From Smittia aterrima (lineage: Eukaryota; Arthropoda; Insecta; Diptera; Chironomidae), in the NCBI GenBank assembly GCA_033063855.1, contig CP093831.1, positions 14,570,001 to 14,634,000 of the forward strand: 64,000 nucleotides of DNA, given 5' to 3'. Position numbers and translations under genes: made by a program. Each line of letters opens with the position of its first letter. Within the stretch, counting starts at the first letter, position 1. Below, in pieces: positions 23,210 through 37,100 of this stretch. The notes under the pieces are model-generated. The model worked only from the letters and a program-made list of their open reading frames with translations. It had not been told where the DNA came from and made no database searches.

Positions 23210-26200
23210 TAATCTCACGAAATTCCTTTTGAGTTGTCCAATGGCTCATGAATTATTAACGCTCTGATTAACATTCTTCTACATTTTTGATCTTCGATGA
23301 ATAATTAATGCACTTGTTAGTCGACACCGTTCTTCTTCGATGTTAAACTGCCCGAACAAGTCGAGTTTGTTATCTCTGCCACGACTCTCTACAGAAATCA
23401 CTTGAAGCATTCAAAGAAATCGAAGTTTCTTACTCAAACCAGCCGCAAAACGAGAACATGCACCAACTGCTTGTCTGAAAAGAAAATCTTGTAGAAAGAA
23501 GACAATTTTTATGCTCTAATAATAGTGATGAATCTTAAAAGAGATAGAGAGAGAATAGTAATACAATTATAATTACAGCGTGCCAAGTCCTTTTCAATAT
23601 GTTGTCCAACTTTTGATGTGAGGTCGACGACTATGAAAACAACTTTGTGCCTATTAATTTTCTATTTAAACGAGAGGGATTAGAAAGATGAATTTACCAC
23701 AATTTTTTGATCGAGTATGAGGTCTAATTTAAAGGAATTTCTTTTACCAGTGCGAAGAGAACGGAAGTCGCGTTGCCGACAGATCGAGATTGAAACAATT
23801 CTTACGTTCGAATAAAAATATTTCTGAATCAATATTTTTACAGGATCGCCTAAGCAGATGGTCAACATTTTCATTAACTTTGTTTCCCCGCGCGACTTTA
23901 ATTACTTCCCATCATAATTGGATGAAACGAGAGAGGACTTACATGATGGGGACTTCTTCCAAGCAACAGGTTTACTCGATATATTCAGATCATCGCGATA
24001 TAAATTTTCGCTTCTTCTCAACATTAATTTCATCGTTGACATGTCTTAACATCTTTTTTTATATCAAGTGAAACAACAGCTCTTTTATCTCGATTTCTTA
24101 ATGTTTTTTTGTCGAATAAAAAAAGGTTCACGAACGAACGCTCGAAAACTCGTCGAGGCAAAGGAGGAAAAAACAAAAGAATTAAACTCCGCTGGCAGAT
24201 GTTTTCATCTTTTCTTCTTTCTGATATAGTTTGAAGTTATCAATAGGCTCGCTCACTCTTTCTCGTTTTTGGGCCGAAAGAAAATTATTTGAAGTCTGGC
24301 TTGAGTCGATTTATTAGGCTCAATTCGAGCAAGAGATTGAAATCATAAAAGTTTTCGGGCGATGGTCTTTCATTCTTGTTCAGGAGAACTCGTCGGAGCC
24401 CTCAATTGAAATGTGCAATCAGTCAGGTTGCACTAGAGGGATGAACAAGAACTTAGATGAAGAAAAAAGCATTCATGAGGCTAAGCACGATAAATTTATT
24501 AGATGATTGTTATCGGACGAAATAAATTTCGAGTTCTTCACATGCATTAGCTTAAATTTGCATGTTTTGCGTTCGTTTTCGTCTTAAAGGGTAGCGAGAA
24601 GTTAGAGGAATGAAACCTATTCATCATCGGGGATGTTTCATAAACACGATAAGCATTATTTGTCTTATTCTATTCACAAGCCAAAAAGAAAAAGGTGTGC
24701 GAGCCTAATTCTTTCTCATCTTAGAAGCCAAACGAAATTGAAAGAAAATCTGAATAATAAACGAGAAGGGTTTGAAGTTGATTTCTTTCTCACGATGAAC
24801 AAAGATAATTTATTCCTAGGAATCAATTATTGCAGCTACCAGAAGCAACATTCGGAAACAAATCTTTCTCCTTCTGCTGCCTCGCTAATATGCAAATTCT
24901 TGCTTTAAGGTGAAATGAATTGTTTGCATCCGTTTTGAATTATTTTTTCTGCCTTCGAGCGCGTTAATTAAAGTCTACGCAGAATTGTTTTTTACGGAAA
25001 CAAAGCTGGAATTAAAATTTAGTCACGTTAAACTGTTTTTATGAGTAAGAGAGAGACAGAAGCAAACTACGAGTGAGTGAGGGGTTGATTACATTTTCGA
25101 GGCTTAAACACACTCAAATGCGTTTCGCCTGCTTCTTCTTCTCCTCCTCGTCGCCGTCGTCGTCGTTTCATATGAAAAAGGGTGTGTTTATTTCATTTGG
25201 ATATTAGCGTGTGCATTGAAATATGCATTTTTATAATTTGGAAAGCAGCGAGCATTGTCCCGAATGCAAAGAGAGAGAACCGTTTTGCGAAACAAAGGAA
25301 TGGCCAACGTTAAAATGGTGATAATTAAATAAGCAAAAAAAAATACTTCAACGATCTTTCTGATTCTTGTCATCATTTTCATTTTTTTTTTGAAGAAATT
25401 TACACAAGACAAACCTGTTCGACACGAATAATGAGAAACCGCACCAACACATCGTCCGACATGAACTGTAAAAAGAACTAGTTTTAAGAACTGGTCATCT
25501 TTCGAGCGACACATGATATCAAGATTTTATTTCTTGAAAAAAAATTGAAGACGTGGAAAATTTTTATGGTAAACTCTGTTTTTAACGTTCGTAACGTTCG
25601 TTCTCCCATGCTAAGAGAAAAAAGCCAATATTTTATCATTAACAAAAAAAAAATATGAAAAGACCGCAAGCAACTCTCGAAAACTACAGCGTCAATATTT
25701 GTGAGACCAACGCTTAGTTTTCATTCCTCTCGACTCATAATTTTAAACGTTTTACAAAACGCGAAGGAAATATTTTGAAACATTCGTTCGAGAGACGACG
25801 CGCACTTTGCTTTCAACTCAACTTCTCTTCGACTCTTGTGGCAATGAACGGTTTAATTATAATTTTTGCCGCAGCACAATCAATGCAAACATGTAATACG
25901 ATGAAAATGGCACAAACTATGTAGCGAGAACCGCATTTAAAGAGTGCATCAATCATCCGCTGCTAAAACATTTAATTATTCCTCTGGCGAGAATGTTTCG
26001 ATGTTGTTGATTATATTTCTGTTTTTTTTCTTCTTTTGAGTCAACATCGCGAATGAATATTTCAGAATTATTATTTTTCCTCCACCACGCCAAGTGAGAG
26101 ACGACAGGCTTGCCGTTGATGTAAATTGCTTGTTGAGAAATTAACATATGAATTGCTCATAGAAGGAACAAATGTGTATAATTCAAATAATTTTTTCAAA

Positions 26201-28100
26201 TCAGGTTTTTCTACATTCTTACGACGACGACAGCGATCGACTCGAGAGTGGTTTGATATTAATATTTTAACCACGTAAAAATATTTTTAGTTTGTTGGCG
26301 ACTCGATTCCGACGGAGAATCGAACAAAACTTAATTTCGCTGAAGGCGAAAAATGAAGGAGCTCGATGAAATGCACTTCAAATTAGCATTCAATTACTTC
26401 TCTGACCACAAACCTCACTCCCGTCATGTCTTAGAAGAAGTTAACACACAATTGGGTAAATAATTATTATGAACTCATCACGAGCAACATATCAAGATCA
26501 AAAACTAAATAAATAAAAGAAGTTAAGAGAGAAATGAAAACATCTTGAAGATTTAAACAGGTGAAAGTTTGGTACCTGAGCAGGTTGATTTCTTTTATGC
26601 TTTGTGCTCAATTCTCTCTGCAGTTTTATATTTTCTGGTTGTCCGATGTATGACATAGTTTCACGCCGTCCGTCTCGTTTATTCGTTTGGCAAACTTTCC
26701 ATTAACAAATCTCTCGCACTTTCTTACAAAATAAAAATTGTCTTCGAGCACAAGCAAAAAGAAATTCACACAAAAAAATGTATTAGCACATGTTCGTGTA
26801 TACTACGTTGTTTTAATAATCAATACTTTCTCTTCGAGCTTCGTTCTAATTTCTGCGAAAACTTTCATTAGATTTTTTCACGTTTTTCTCTAAAAAATCT
26901 TTGCACTTGTGTAACTATCAGTTTTAAATAATGTGATGGATATATAATGTGACAAACTTTTCTTTTCTCCAACATCCTAGCCTTTAGTAAAAGATTTTTC
27001 CGAACTAAACTAAGAGACAGCGACCGAGCGAATGAGCCAAACGAAAACGAAGAGCAAGCAAACACCAACGATTTTTTATTATGAAAAAAAAAGAAGAAAA
27101 AAAACGCAGAAAAAATTTTAATATTTTTTTTCCACAGCACAATAAGCGTTCAGCTCGACACAACGAAATGATCGTATATAAGTTTGACACACGATATGAT
27201 GTTATATAAAGGCAGGAGAAGTTGGTGGGGATGACAAATACGTGAACAAACGTTCACAGCGCATGCGCTTCGATTTAAACAAAACCCGAGGGCTCTCAAC
27301 TGAAGAAAGTTTGATGAATGCAATTTCAAATGAGAAAAAAAACTCAAATTCTTTGAAAGAAAACTTCAGCGAATGGTAGAGAGAAACGGCGGAAATTGCA
27401 CAAGAGATGAGAACGCGAATCAGTGTTTGAATGAGCGATCGCAGCGCCGCTCGGCATGAAGTGTCGGGAAACTTTTTGTTTATTGAAACTTGAGTAAAAC
27501 GAGTTGAGCACACACTAAGTCTTCAAATATTTCATGACACACACTTTACATTCAAAAAAAGAAAAATTATCAAATTACTAAAGAATCGTCTTAGTTGAAT
27601 CGCAGAATTATTTTTCTGATTAAATGAAGAAATATTTACAAATGCTCAGCAAATATCTCAAGAACTTGCTATATTGAATGTCTTATGTCAACTGATGGAT
27701 TTTGTCGTGAAGCTTCGTTTTACTTAGCAACATCAGATTTCTAACTGATTTATGTTTGAATCAATAAAATATGCGAAAGCTTCGCGAAAGTGTCTTTGCT
27801 AAAGCATAAAAAAGATTTTTGCATAAGACTCGGAAAAGGTATAAAAAAGTTTTTTGGTTCATTTAGTTTATTCCAGTTTATTGCTTAGACCAAGTTTCTT
27901 GCCGGTTAAATTGAAAAATTACGTAATTTTAATGTTTTAAAGAGTGAACTTAAAATTAATAAGTTTCGATTTTCAAAACGAGAAACTCAATCGGATCAAG
28001 ACTCGATGAAAAAATCTTAAGCAGAGTTTTAGATAGCAACGGATCAAGTCTCAATCACTGAACTGAAGAAGAATTTTCTCTTATTCGAAATATTTTTAAT
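23210..28100. other. Non-coding region upstream of mir-276 (proximal part)
   Basis: No protein-coding exon that I can support. It has simple-sequence patches such as CTTCTT/CGTCGTCG near 25130-25165 and a poly-A/poly-T rich stretch near 27080-27130. Two TATATAA-type boxes stand near 27174 and 27203. It probably forms part of the mir-276 primary transcription unit or its enhancers. Confidence 0.45.
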
Positions 28101-31100
28101 ATCTTCGTTGAAGTAACGTCTTCAATGCAACATCTATTCCCTATCTCTCCCTTGAAAGGGTTGCAAGGGGCGCAACTGGAAAACAATGCGCAAGATAAAA
28201 CCTAAGACTTATAAAACGCATCATCCCTTTTATTCGAATAATGATTTGTGGGCTTCGTTTTGTTCATTTAACTATGAAAAATTAAAGTAATATTTTAGCG
28301 AGCGAGATCTATTGTTGATGTTCAACATACATGAAAAATTATTATTATTACTCGTTCGGTTTATCTGCATGAATATTCAACTATCAATATTGTTAGTTAA
28401 GGGTTGAGAGTTCATTGTCTTCATTCGAGATAAACAAAAAATTTAATATTTGCTTGTTTTATGTTTCATCATTCAATTTTTCTTTTGCCGAGCAGACACA
28501 GAAACTTCAGCATCCAATTGATTCGAAGAGAAACATTCAACTTCAGGTTTGCTTTAGCAATTTGCATAACTATTGTTATTCTCATTTGCATATTTTTCGC
28601 TAAAGGTAGTGAAGAGGGCTTTCCATTAACCAGTGAGCCGAGTCAGCTGTTCAACTATTTAGCATCAATCCACAGCAAACCTTTTGATTAGAAACTCAAG
28701 CGTGATTCAAAAAATGTAAAACACATTTTGTCAATGTGGAAATTTGCATAAAAAATATTAACAAGCTTCATTCTCATGAAGGGATTATTCTCTTGCTCGC
28801 AGTGTTTGCTTCGAAGAAGAATCTGTCAGAGTCGGATTTTCAATTTTGATTTGAATTTTCATTTCGTTTATTTCTTCTCTCTCTCACTCTCGTTATGTAC
28901 GATCTCGGAAAAAATATTGTTTGGATGATGGATTTGACGCACGACTTGCTCGAGTCTTTAATGATTAGCAAATGTTGTTCATAGCGACTTCATTTGTAAT
29001 AAGTTGAATTGTAGAAGGCTCGCATTGAGTTTATTGCTTTCTTGTTCGATTCGAAAAGATTAATAAATGAGAAAAAGTTCTTGTCGTTTCGCCAAAACAA
29101 TTTCTTAATGGATTATAATCATTTAGAAAGCAGAAGAAGGAGCCGACAGCTACGTCTGAGAAAGTTTTTCTGTCGCTTCCTTAAAAGTTTATAGACAGCC
29201 AGAACATTTAAAACTCTTAAGAGTTCCACAATCAATCAACCAATTACGCAACAAATTCTTCTTCTTCTTCGCCTTGAACTTTGTTTAAAAACTTTCTCTT
29301 CTCAATCCAGAAACAAAAAAAATCTTTAACGAGTCAGCTGATTGTCGTCAGCTGTGAAATTGTAAATTTTATTCTTGAATCGCGCGATTCCCTCGTTCCA
29401 TTATGCAAATCACATTATGAGATTCTATTTATAATTAAATATCAAGGTCGTTCCTCGTCTTCTAATGTAAATGAAACAAAAATGAATAAATAGACCTCGC
29501 TAAATGGGTAAATGAATACATACAAGACATCTCTCTCCCTTCCAACATCGAAAAGTATATAATTACAGCTTTTATGCTTTTCCTTCTTCTTCTTAGCGCG
29601 CGTAGTAGGTTACTAAGAGAAGGAAAAGACGACGATAACACAAATATCTCACCCTCATCGCGGCAGTTTCCTGTTTGAAGGAAGAATTTTTATGCTCACT
29701 CTTCCTTTTGCTTCAAAATATAATCACGCACAAATTCTTGAAATGCCTTAACGATGTGAATTGCCGAGCAATTGCCGACAAGATAAACAAACATTCGAGG
29801 ATGATGATTAAGAAGGACATTCAGAAGCCTTTTGTTCCCATAGATAACCGTTTAATTGAACAAAGAGTCGTCGTCGTCTACCCTTGAACCGCATTTCGAT
29901 TAAAAGGGTTTTCAAGATTCAATCGAATGATCTGTTTTTACCTGTTAAACATCATCCGAACACAATGCAAAGTAAACTTATTTTTCAATTTTATGTTTCA
30001 ACAGCGGAACCTCTTCACTCTCTAACCCTTTCACTCTCCACAGTCAAGGATGGGTTTCATTGTTTAGTTTCAGCTTAGAGCATTTAATATCAGTAAATCA
30101 CGAAATTTTCTCTTTTGAATATTCAAAGCATAAATTGCGTTAAATTGTCCGTGAACTTTTATGATTATGAAAAATTGCTGAAACATTTTTCTGTCGTTTA
30201 GTTAAAACTTTAATGGAAAATCGGTTCGAATCATCGGCTTCGGCTGCCGTTGATGATGATGTGCGAGCGAAAAAAGGATCATGTTCACTTTAAGATATTT
30301 TTGTGAGCATCAGTGAGGGGTTTTAGCTTTTGCTTTCACAAATATTTAAATTAGTTTTTTTTATCTTTCGATTTCAGTGAAGCAGCTGCGAATTGAATCC
30401 TCTGATCCGAAAGTTATAAATAATTTTTTTCTCATAATTTAAATGTTTTTTTTTTTCTTTCATTCCTTGATTGAATGACAATCATTTCATTTCGGTTCGT
30501 TCGTCTTCTCACGTATTTGAGTTTAAACCTTTCGCTTTTTTGTTCGAGACAGGATGTTCAGTGACGCAATGACATATGGAAAGTGAATGTAAAACTTCTT
30601 TCGTAATCGTCCTCGACGCCAAGGTACGAGAAAGGGTAATCATAAAAATCATTAGAAAAAATTAATGAATTGTTCTATTTCCTCCTTCAAACTGTTTGAT
30701 GGCAATTTGAATGAGGACGATTTAAAGACAACTTCACAATTTGTTGAGTCTCAGACTTTGATCTCACGGAATTCATGAGCCGACCGAAAACTATCTGTGC
30801 ATTCTAATTTGAATAGAATGCATAAATCGTTAACCCCTATTTAAAACAAATTTTTAATTTATTCCACGTTTGTGAAATCTGTTCAACCCTTTTCTGGGAC
30901 GAGGCTGCTTCATTGTCGCAGCAACAGCAACAGCGAGAGTAAAAAAATAATTTGATGAGGAAATATCTTCTCGCTTCAGTTTTAATTTAGTTTTCGTTGC
31001 GAAAGCATCTTTAATTCGTTAAGATATCAACTTACCACGTGCTCTGTACTCGGCTATCACTTAAAATCACCACCAACCACATCAACAGACAATCGAGAAT

Positions 31101-34100
31101 TAATCAAAAAAAGGAAAGGAAGGAAAAGTCAAAAACTGAAAAAACTGAAAGTTTCTGAATGAAAAGTTGTAAAACACAATAAATAAGTTTTCGTGAGAGA
31201 ACTTTACCGATAAAGTGAAAACTTTTTGTGCTTTCTTTCTCTCTCTCCGGTATATAAATTAAAAAGAATTAAAAACTTTCTTCACTGGCTTACGGAACGT
31301 ACAAATATCGAATGAAACGTCGCGTCTACATTTGCGTCTTTTGAAAAAAATCTTTTTTCCTCCTGTTGTATATTTTTCAAATTTAACATACATAAGAATT
31401 TTGATCGGTACATTTATGTAGTGAGCGCACATATCGGAGGCGAAAAAGTATACAAAAGACACACTTTTTGAAGCGAACACAAGAAAGGAAAGAATTCCAC
31501 CCGCAACCCTCTTCAAGTTTTATGTAAAAAAATATTTCGTTTACATATTTTTTTGTTCTTTGCGCGTTGTGAGGAAAATGGAAAATGAGAACGAGGCAGT
31601 GAGAGACTTATACACTTACAAATAGCTTGGGAAAAAGGAGTCGCTTGTAGCTGTGTGTGCACGTTCGGTTAGAAAATATCAAATGGAAATACTTTAATAT
31701 GCAGAAAAAGAAAGAAAGAAAGAAAATCCGGAGCGTCATGATATAAGTTTGCTTTCTGTCTGAAACGTTTCGCGGATGTTGATCGTTCGACGGGCACTTT
31801 GACTTACATTGAGAGGAAGAAAACGACGTCAGCTTTTTATCTAAGAGGAAATTTGACGATGAAAATATTCATTTTTCATATATTTGAGCTATCAAGAGGA
31901 GGAATATAGCATTATGGATGGAAGAAAAGGGGATATGATGAGATAGATTGATTTTTCATATCTGCACGGGAGAGAAGAGAAGCGACGACGAGCAAAAAAC
32001 TTAATATCTTTTTGATATATTGAATTGGAAGATATGAAATCTTTTTAAGTACATTTCGCCTTCAAATTTATTTCCTCGGATGACAGAGCATGGAGAGCTC
32101 AAGCCGAAGGAAACGGTTTCTTTTTTCAATTATTGATCAAAAGTTTAAGCGTTGTCATGTCTCCAAATAGAAACTAAACATAAAACCGGCGAACTACAAA
32201 AAAACTATAAAGATTGCTTTATGCTTTATAGAAAATCGATTTCATCATAAAAAGCCATTTTGTTTCCCTAAAAACGAGTCAATAATATCGTTGAACGAAA
32301 ACCTCCCGCGCGTTCATGTTTCAACAGCGAAGGAAAACGAAATGTTTGAACTCCTCATGTCATATGAAGGATAAATGGATAAATTTTATATTTGTATGAG
32401 TTGAAATTCGCATTATGTTTCATGCTTCTCTCCGCTTCTTTCTTTTCACCCCTTTCAAATTTATTCACCCACAAATAAAATTCCTTGAAAAGGATGTGGA
32501 ATAATTGAAAATTCCAATTACACGAGAGACTCCATTTCGGAGCACGATGGATATGAGAAGATTCGAGATTTCTTTCGATGTGAAATCTCTCGAGTTGGGT
32601 CATTGAAAGGGTTGCTTTTGAATTTCACAAAGTTTTCATCGATCAATGGAGATTTTCTCAGAAATATTTTGTATTTTGCTTTTAGCAAGAAAGGACATTT
32701 TATTCAGTCAACGAATAATTTAAAGTTTCTTCGGAATTCCTCTCGTGCTTTCATGATATCTTGACTTTTCAAAGAGCTCGTCAACTCAATTGATTGAGCT
32801 TCCTACGATTAATCATTCTACGATACATTTTCACTCAACTAACTCAATCATCAATCGACATCTCGCCTTAACTGAACTCATCAACGACTTTCTCACCTGA
32901 TTCTCAAGACGCACGTGGCATCGCTCGCCGCTTAATTGTTGCACTGTTCTTTAAATCGTTGCATGCTCTAAATGAAAATGAAAATAACCTTGATCTTGAT
33001 TTTACTCTCATTGCTTAATGTATACATTAATATACATTTGCATTCATTATACATAAAACAGGAGAGGAAAAGAAGCATCGCATCTTCATTTTCAGCCAAA
33101 GATTTCAAAGTTATTATAACGTAAGGTGAATGTATAAGTAAGAGAAAGAAGGAAAATACATGCTCTCATTATATAAATTGCCAGCTCTTAAAATAAATGA
33201 AAATAAAGTATAAAATCCATTTAATGAATTGATGTGTAATTGTGTAAGGTTGGGAATACATTCGCTTATGAGTTTAGGTGTTGATAACGACGGCAGAGTT
33301 CAATGACACCGCAACAATTTGACTTTCATTGGAGTAATTTGTAATGGATCGTTGTTAACTGTTTCATCATCAGTCGCTTCAAAGACAGAAGAGAATGAAT
33401 GGAATGAAATGAAAGATTTGTGAGAAATTGGAAGCTAACAAATTTGAAATTTCCTTCGCTACTTTTTCCATTTCGTTTTCAATTTTGCAGTTGATCAATT
33501 TCTTGTCTTTATAAAAGGCTTAACTCGAGAATTCAGATAATTTGGTGTTACACGCGTATTTGAAAATAAAATAAAATGAAAACGACAAACACCAAGAACA
33601 AGAGCGAGTGACGAGAAGAAATTACTTGCGAGTTTAACCCTCTTCAACCACAATATATATAAGACGAACACATTCAAACGTTTTTAGCTTCACGCATGCT
33701 CCTCAAAATGGCTGAACGACGACACTTCACCCTCACAGCAATCACACACACACTCGCAAGCGGGAAAAATCGTTAACATATCCCGGCTTCATCGTATTTT
33801 CCATCTCTCGCACACATCGAGACTATATAAAATTAATTTTTAAAAATAATAAAATCTTAGTGTTAATTGAGGGAGAATGATGAAAATGAAAATAACCTAG
33901 CCCAACTGTGTTTATTGAGCATTTGATGGTTTGAAAAGATAGACGTTTAAAGAGAAGAGCGAGATTCTCGCTTTATTAAGTTGTCGTCGCGTTGATGACG
34001 AAACTCGTTGAATAATTAACTCAGGAGTTTCCTGTTCAGTTCTGTTTCTGTTTAGTGATGGAAAGGAAAATTTCAATAATTTTCTGATCTTGCGAGTAGG

Positions 34101-37100
34101 AAGAAAGTTCAAATAGGAAAGATATGTGTGTATATATGTGTAGATGATTGATATCGTTGTTTGGGGGTTGTTGAAGAATTGCGTCAAAGAATAGTGGAGG
34201 GTTCGACAAAGGAAAAATTGTGAATTCAGTGGAAAATTCTCTGAGATTTTCTTCAATTTCCTCGCGACGTGGGTTCGGATTACGTTTTGTTGCCTTCGTA
34301 AGGAATGTTTAAATGAAAAACTTTTCATTCTTCATGGAATCCAATGAAGTAGAACGTCGTGACAGAGTCGAAGGATATCTCTCCTGTCTTTTTATATTAT
34401 CGACAGCACAGAATATAAATTTCATGTGTGCGCTTGTATGAAATTTTAAAATAATGTATCATCCAATAACACTGAGCATAAAAATATATCAATAAGCAAA
34501 AGATTAATTCTATGTACCTTCAGCGCAAAACAAGAAAAGCGCGAATGTAAGAAGAAGCAAATAAATCGAATTCAGTGAAGTCAAAGAGGATTTCAAACGA
34601 GATTGAAAAAGCGAAAAAAATGTTTTATTACTTTAGTTCTTCATTTTCAGATAAGAATAGTTGGCGGATGTTGATTAGATTTTCCTTTGATTTAGTTAGG
34701 ATGAGATAGCGAAAAGTTGTCGTCATCACCTGTACTAAGGAAAAGGGTTCGAAACAGTAACAATTGACTTTCAATCTCTCCCCTATAAACGAACTTACCT
34801 GCCGCTGTTTCTTTGCTAACCCTTTTCTTCAATCATCAACCCTTGGATCGAAGAAATCTTTCTCACGACTTGATACAAAAGAAAGTTTCTTATTTTGCAT
34901 ATGATTTATTATGCAAATAAATTTTGAATGCTCTTTAATTAAATAATCGAAATCAATAATTTATGCGTTTTCTTCCTTTTGCGCTTCCCATCAAACCCTT
35001 TTTCTTGATCATGACTAATGACTTGCAACATTTTTTTGAGAAAGGAAAAGGTGCGACGTCGTCTGTTGAATGCTTCATAATTTCAGGATGAGAACAAATC
35101 ATTTGACGAGTAATGTGTTTCAGGATCGTCTTTGCATAAAATTTGAGAAATAAATTGAAAGTTCGTGAAGGAATAAAATAAAATCTCTTTTCGTCTTCAA
35201 GTATAGCAGATTCTTTTAAAGGAAACTTTCAAGTTACTCGTTCAGTTTCTTGTTATAACTTTGAAACTTTCACTCTGAACTCTCAGTAGCTTTACCAAAA
35301 TAGTTCCTTAAACTTTTAAAAATTCAAATCACTCAAGTTTTCACCACAAAAATATTTGTTCATTGTTGCACTGCTCACTCTATTTCATTTATAATAATAA
35401 TTGAGTGAAGGAAAATCTATTAGAAAAGATAAAATTTGAAATCGTCTAAAATGTTTTTTCAAAGCTTGCAACATGAAATCCAATGCTCGCAACATAAATT
35501 GCCATCTACATTGAGCTTTTAAAATATTTTTGTGTCTTCGCTGTCTCTCCTTGATGGATCGCTCTGCATTCTGCTGGGATTATTTATAAACGAATGTTTC
35601 TAATCATCAAATATTTATTAAATCAATTAGAGCGATCACCTAATCCATATTGACTTAGATATCGACACTAATTTTAATTTCAAACAATTTTTTTCTAACA
35701 ATATTTTTTAACTTTTAATCTTTTTCAAATTAAAAATATTTTCCTAAATTAAATTTCACGTCAAATTATGTTTGCTGTTTAAAAAGATTAGAATAACAGT
35801 TGATGTCGAAGATTTTTTTTTGTTCCTCTATCAAACGGATGTTAATTTGCATATTATATAAATTTCCTTTATTTATTTGGGGTTCAGCCAGTCTCTCGAA
35901 ATGACTCAACGTTTTCGATCACACAAAGAAATATTGTAAAAAAACTGTTTTCGTAAAAAAATGAATAACATTATGAACGAGATTTTTTGTCCTATCTGAG
36001 TTTTCAAATGGCCCGGACCCTCAGAAATTTTTATTTCATGCAGCACAGATGATAAATTCTAGAGTTAAGAAGCAAAAAAAAACGAGTTTGAGCAGCAAAA
36101 AACTTGCGAGGGAATAGACGCGTCTCTTGAAAACCCCTTCAACTCATTTCTCTTAATGAAATCGATATTTTAAAGATGACAATATTTGCTCAGTCTTCAA
36201 CGATACGTTTAATTTCTCTGATGAAGAACAAAGAGCCTTGTGAATAAGGAATTTGCAAAACATCTCGTCGTCTCGTGAGGAATTAAAATTATTATGTTTA
36301 GACAGTATTCGCATTCATGTTGGTTCATTGTCAATGAATTTCAACAAAGCCATTCTCATTTGCCATTTGAAGTTTGCGAAATCCAATAAAAACATCAATA
36401 GTCGATAATGGTTTTAGGTTTAATAAAATTACCATAACAATTATTTGTTGCTTACAACAAAAAAAGGTTTTTTCGATCACACATTGCGTTGTTGTTCGAA
36501 GTCAATAAATCCACAAACAAATCGATTAAACTTAATTGCTAATTAAAACGTTCCTGCCTCTCGAATGAACTCATAACTTTCCTGAACGAAAATATTTATT
36601 ATTGAGGAATTTCTGCCGTAAACGCCATCGCTTAGTTTTTCCATTAATTTTTCCTTCTCGCCATGTTTTCGTCGAGCGTTCGTTAGTTCGTTCGTTGCGT
36701 ATGTTTATGGCAGAAAGCGATTTCTCTTTCACAATCGGGGGTGGAATAATGAATTTCGTGAGGGTTCATATTCCTTGGATGGGAAAGCATGCAAAGTAGA
36801 GACGAACAAAAGCAATTTCGATGATAAGAAACAGCAAAAAAATATTTTCGTTGATGGTGGATGAGAGTGAGTCACGTGATAATATCAAACCTTTTGAAAT
36901 AAGAATTTCGGAAAATTTTAGCTTCTTAAAGAGAAGTTTAAATTGAATAAAATATTTTAGTTTATCAAATTGAATGAAGACATCTCAGTTCAACTTTTAA
37001 TTCACAGATGGCACTTTGAGTAGCGGAAAATTGCAAATTAAATAAACTTTCACACCTATCTATGCTTAGGAATCTTTAAAAATACAAGAGATTAGCATAT

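Noticed and set aside
25188..25514. 108-codon minus-strand frame with a hydrophobic segment
   Set aside because: The hydrophobic stretch comes from T-rich DNA read in reverse; no signal peptide at the N-terminus and no splice context.
33707..33740. ATGGCTGAACGACGACAC... looks like a small first exon downstream of a TATATAAG box
   Set aside because: No donor that joins to any downstream exon in frame; in-frame stop follows soon.
33912..34328. 138-codon minus-strand frame, the longest in the gene-free region
   Set aside because: No domain, no codon bias, low complexity; a frame of this length is expected by chance in 28 kb.
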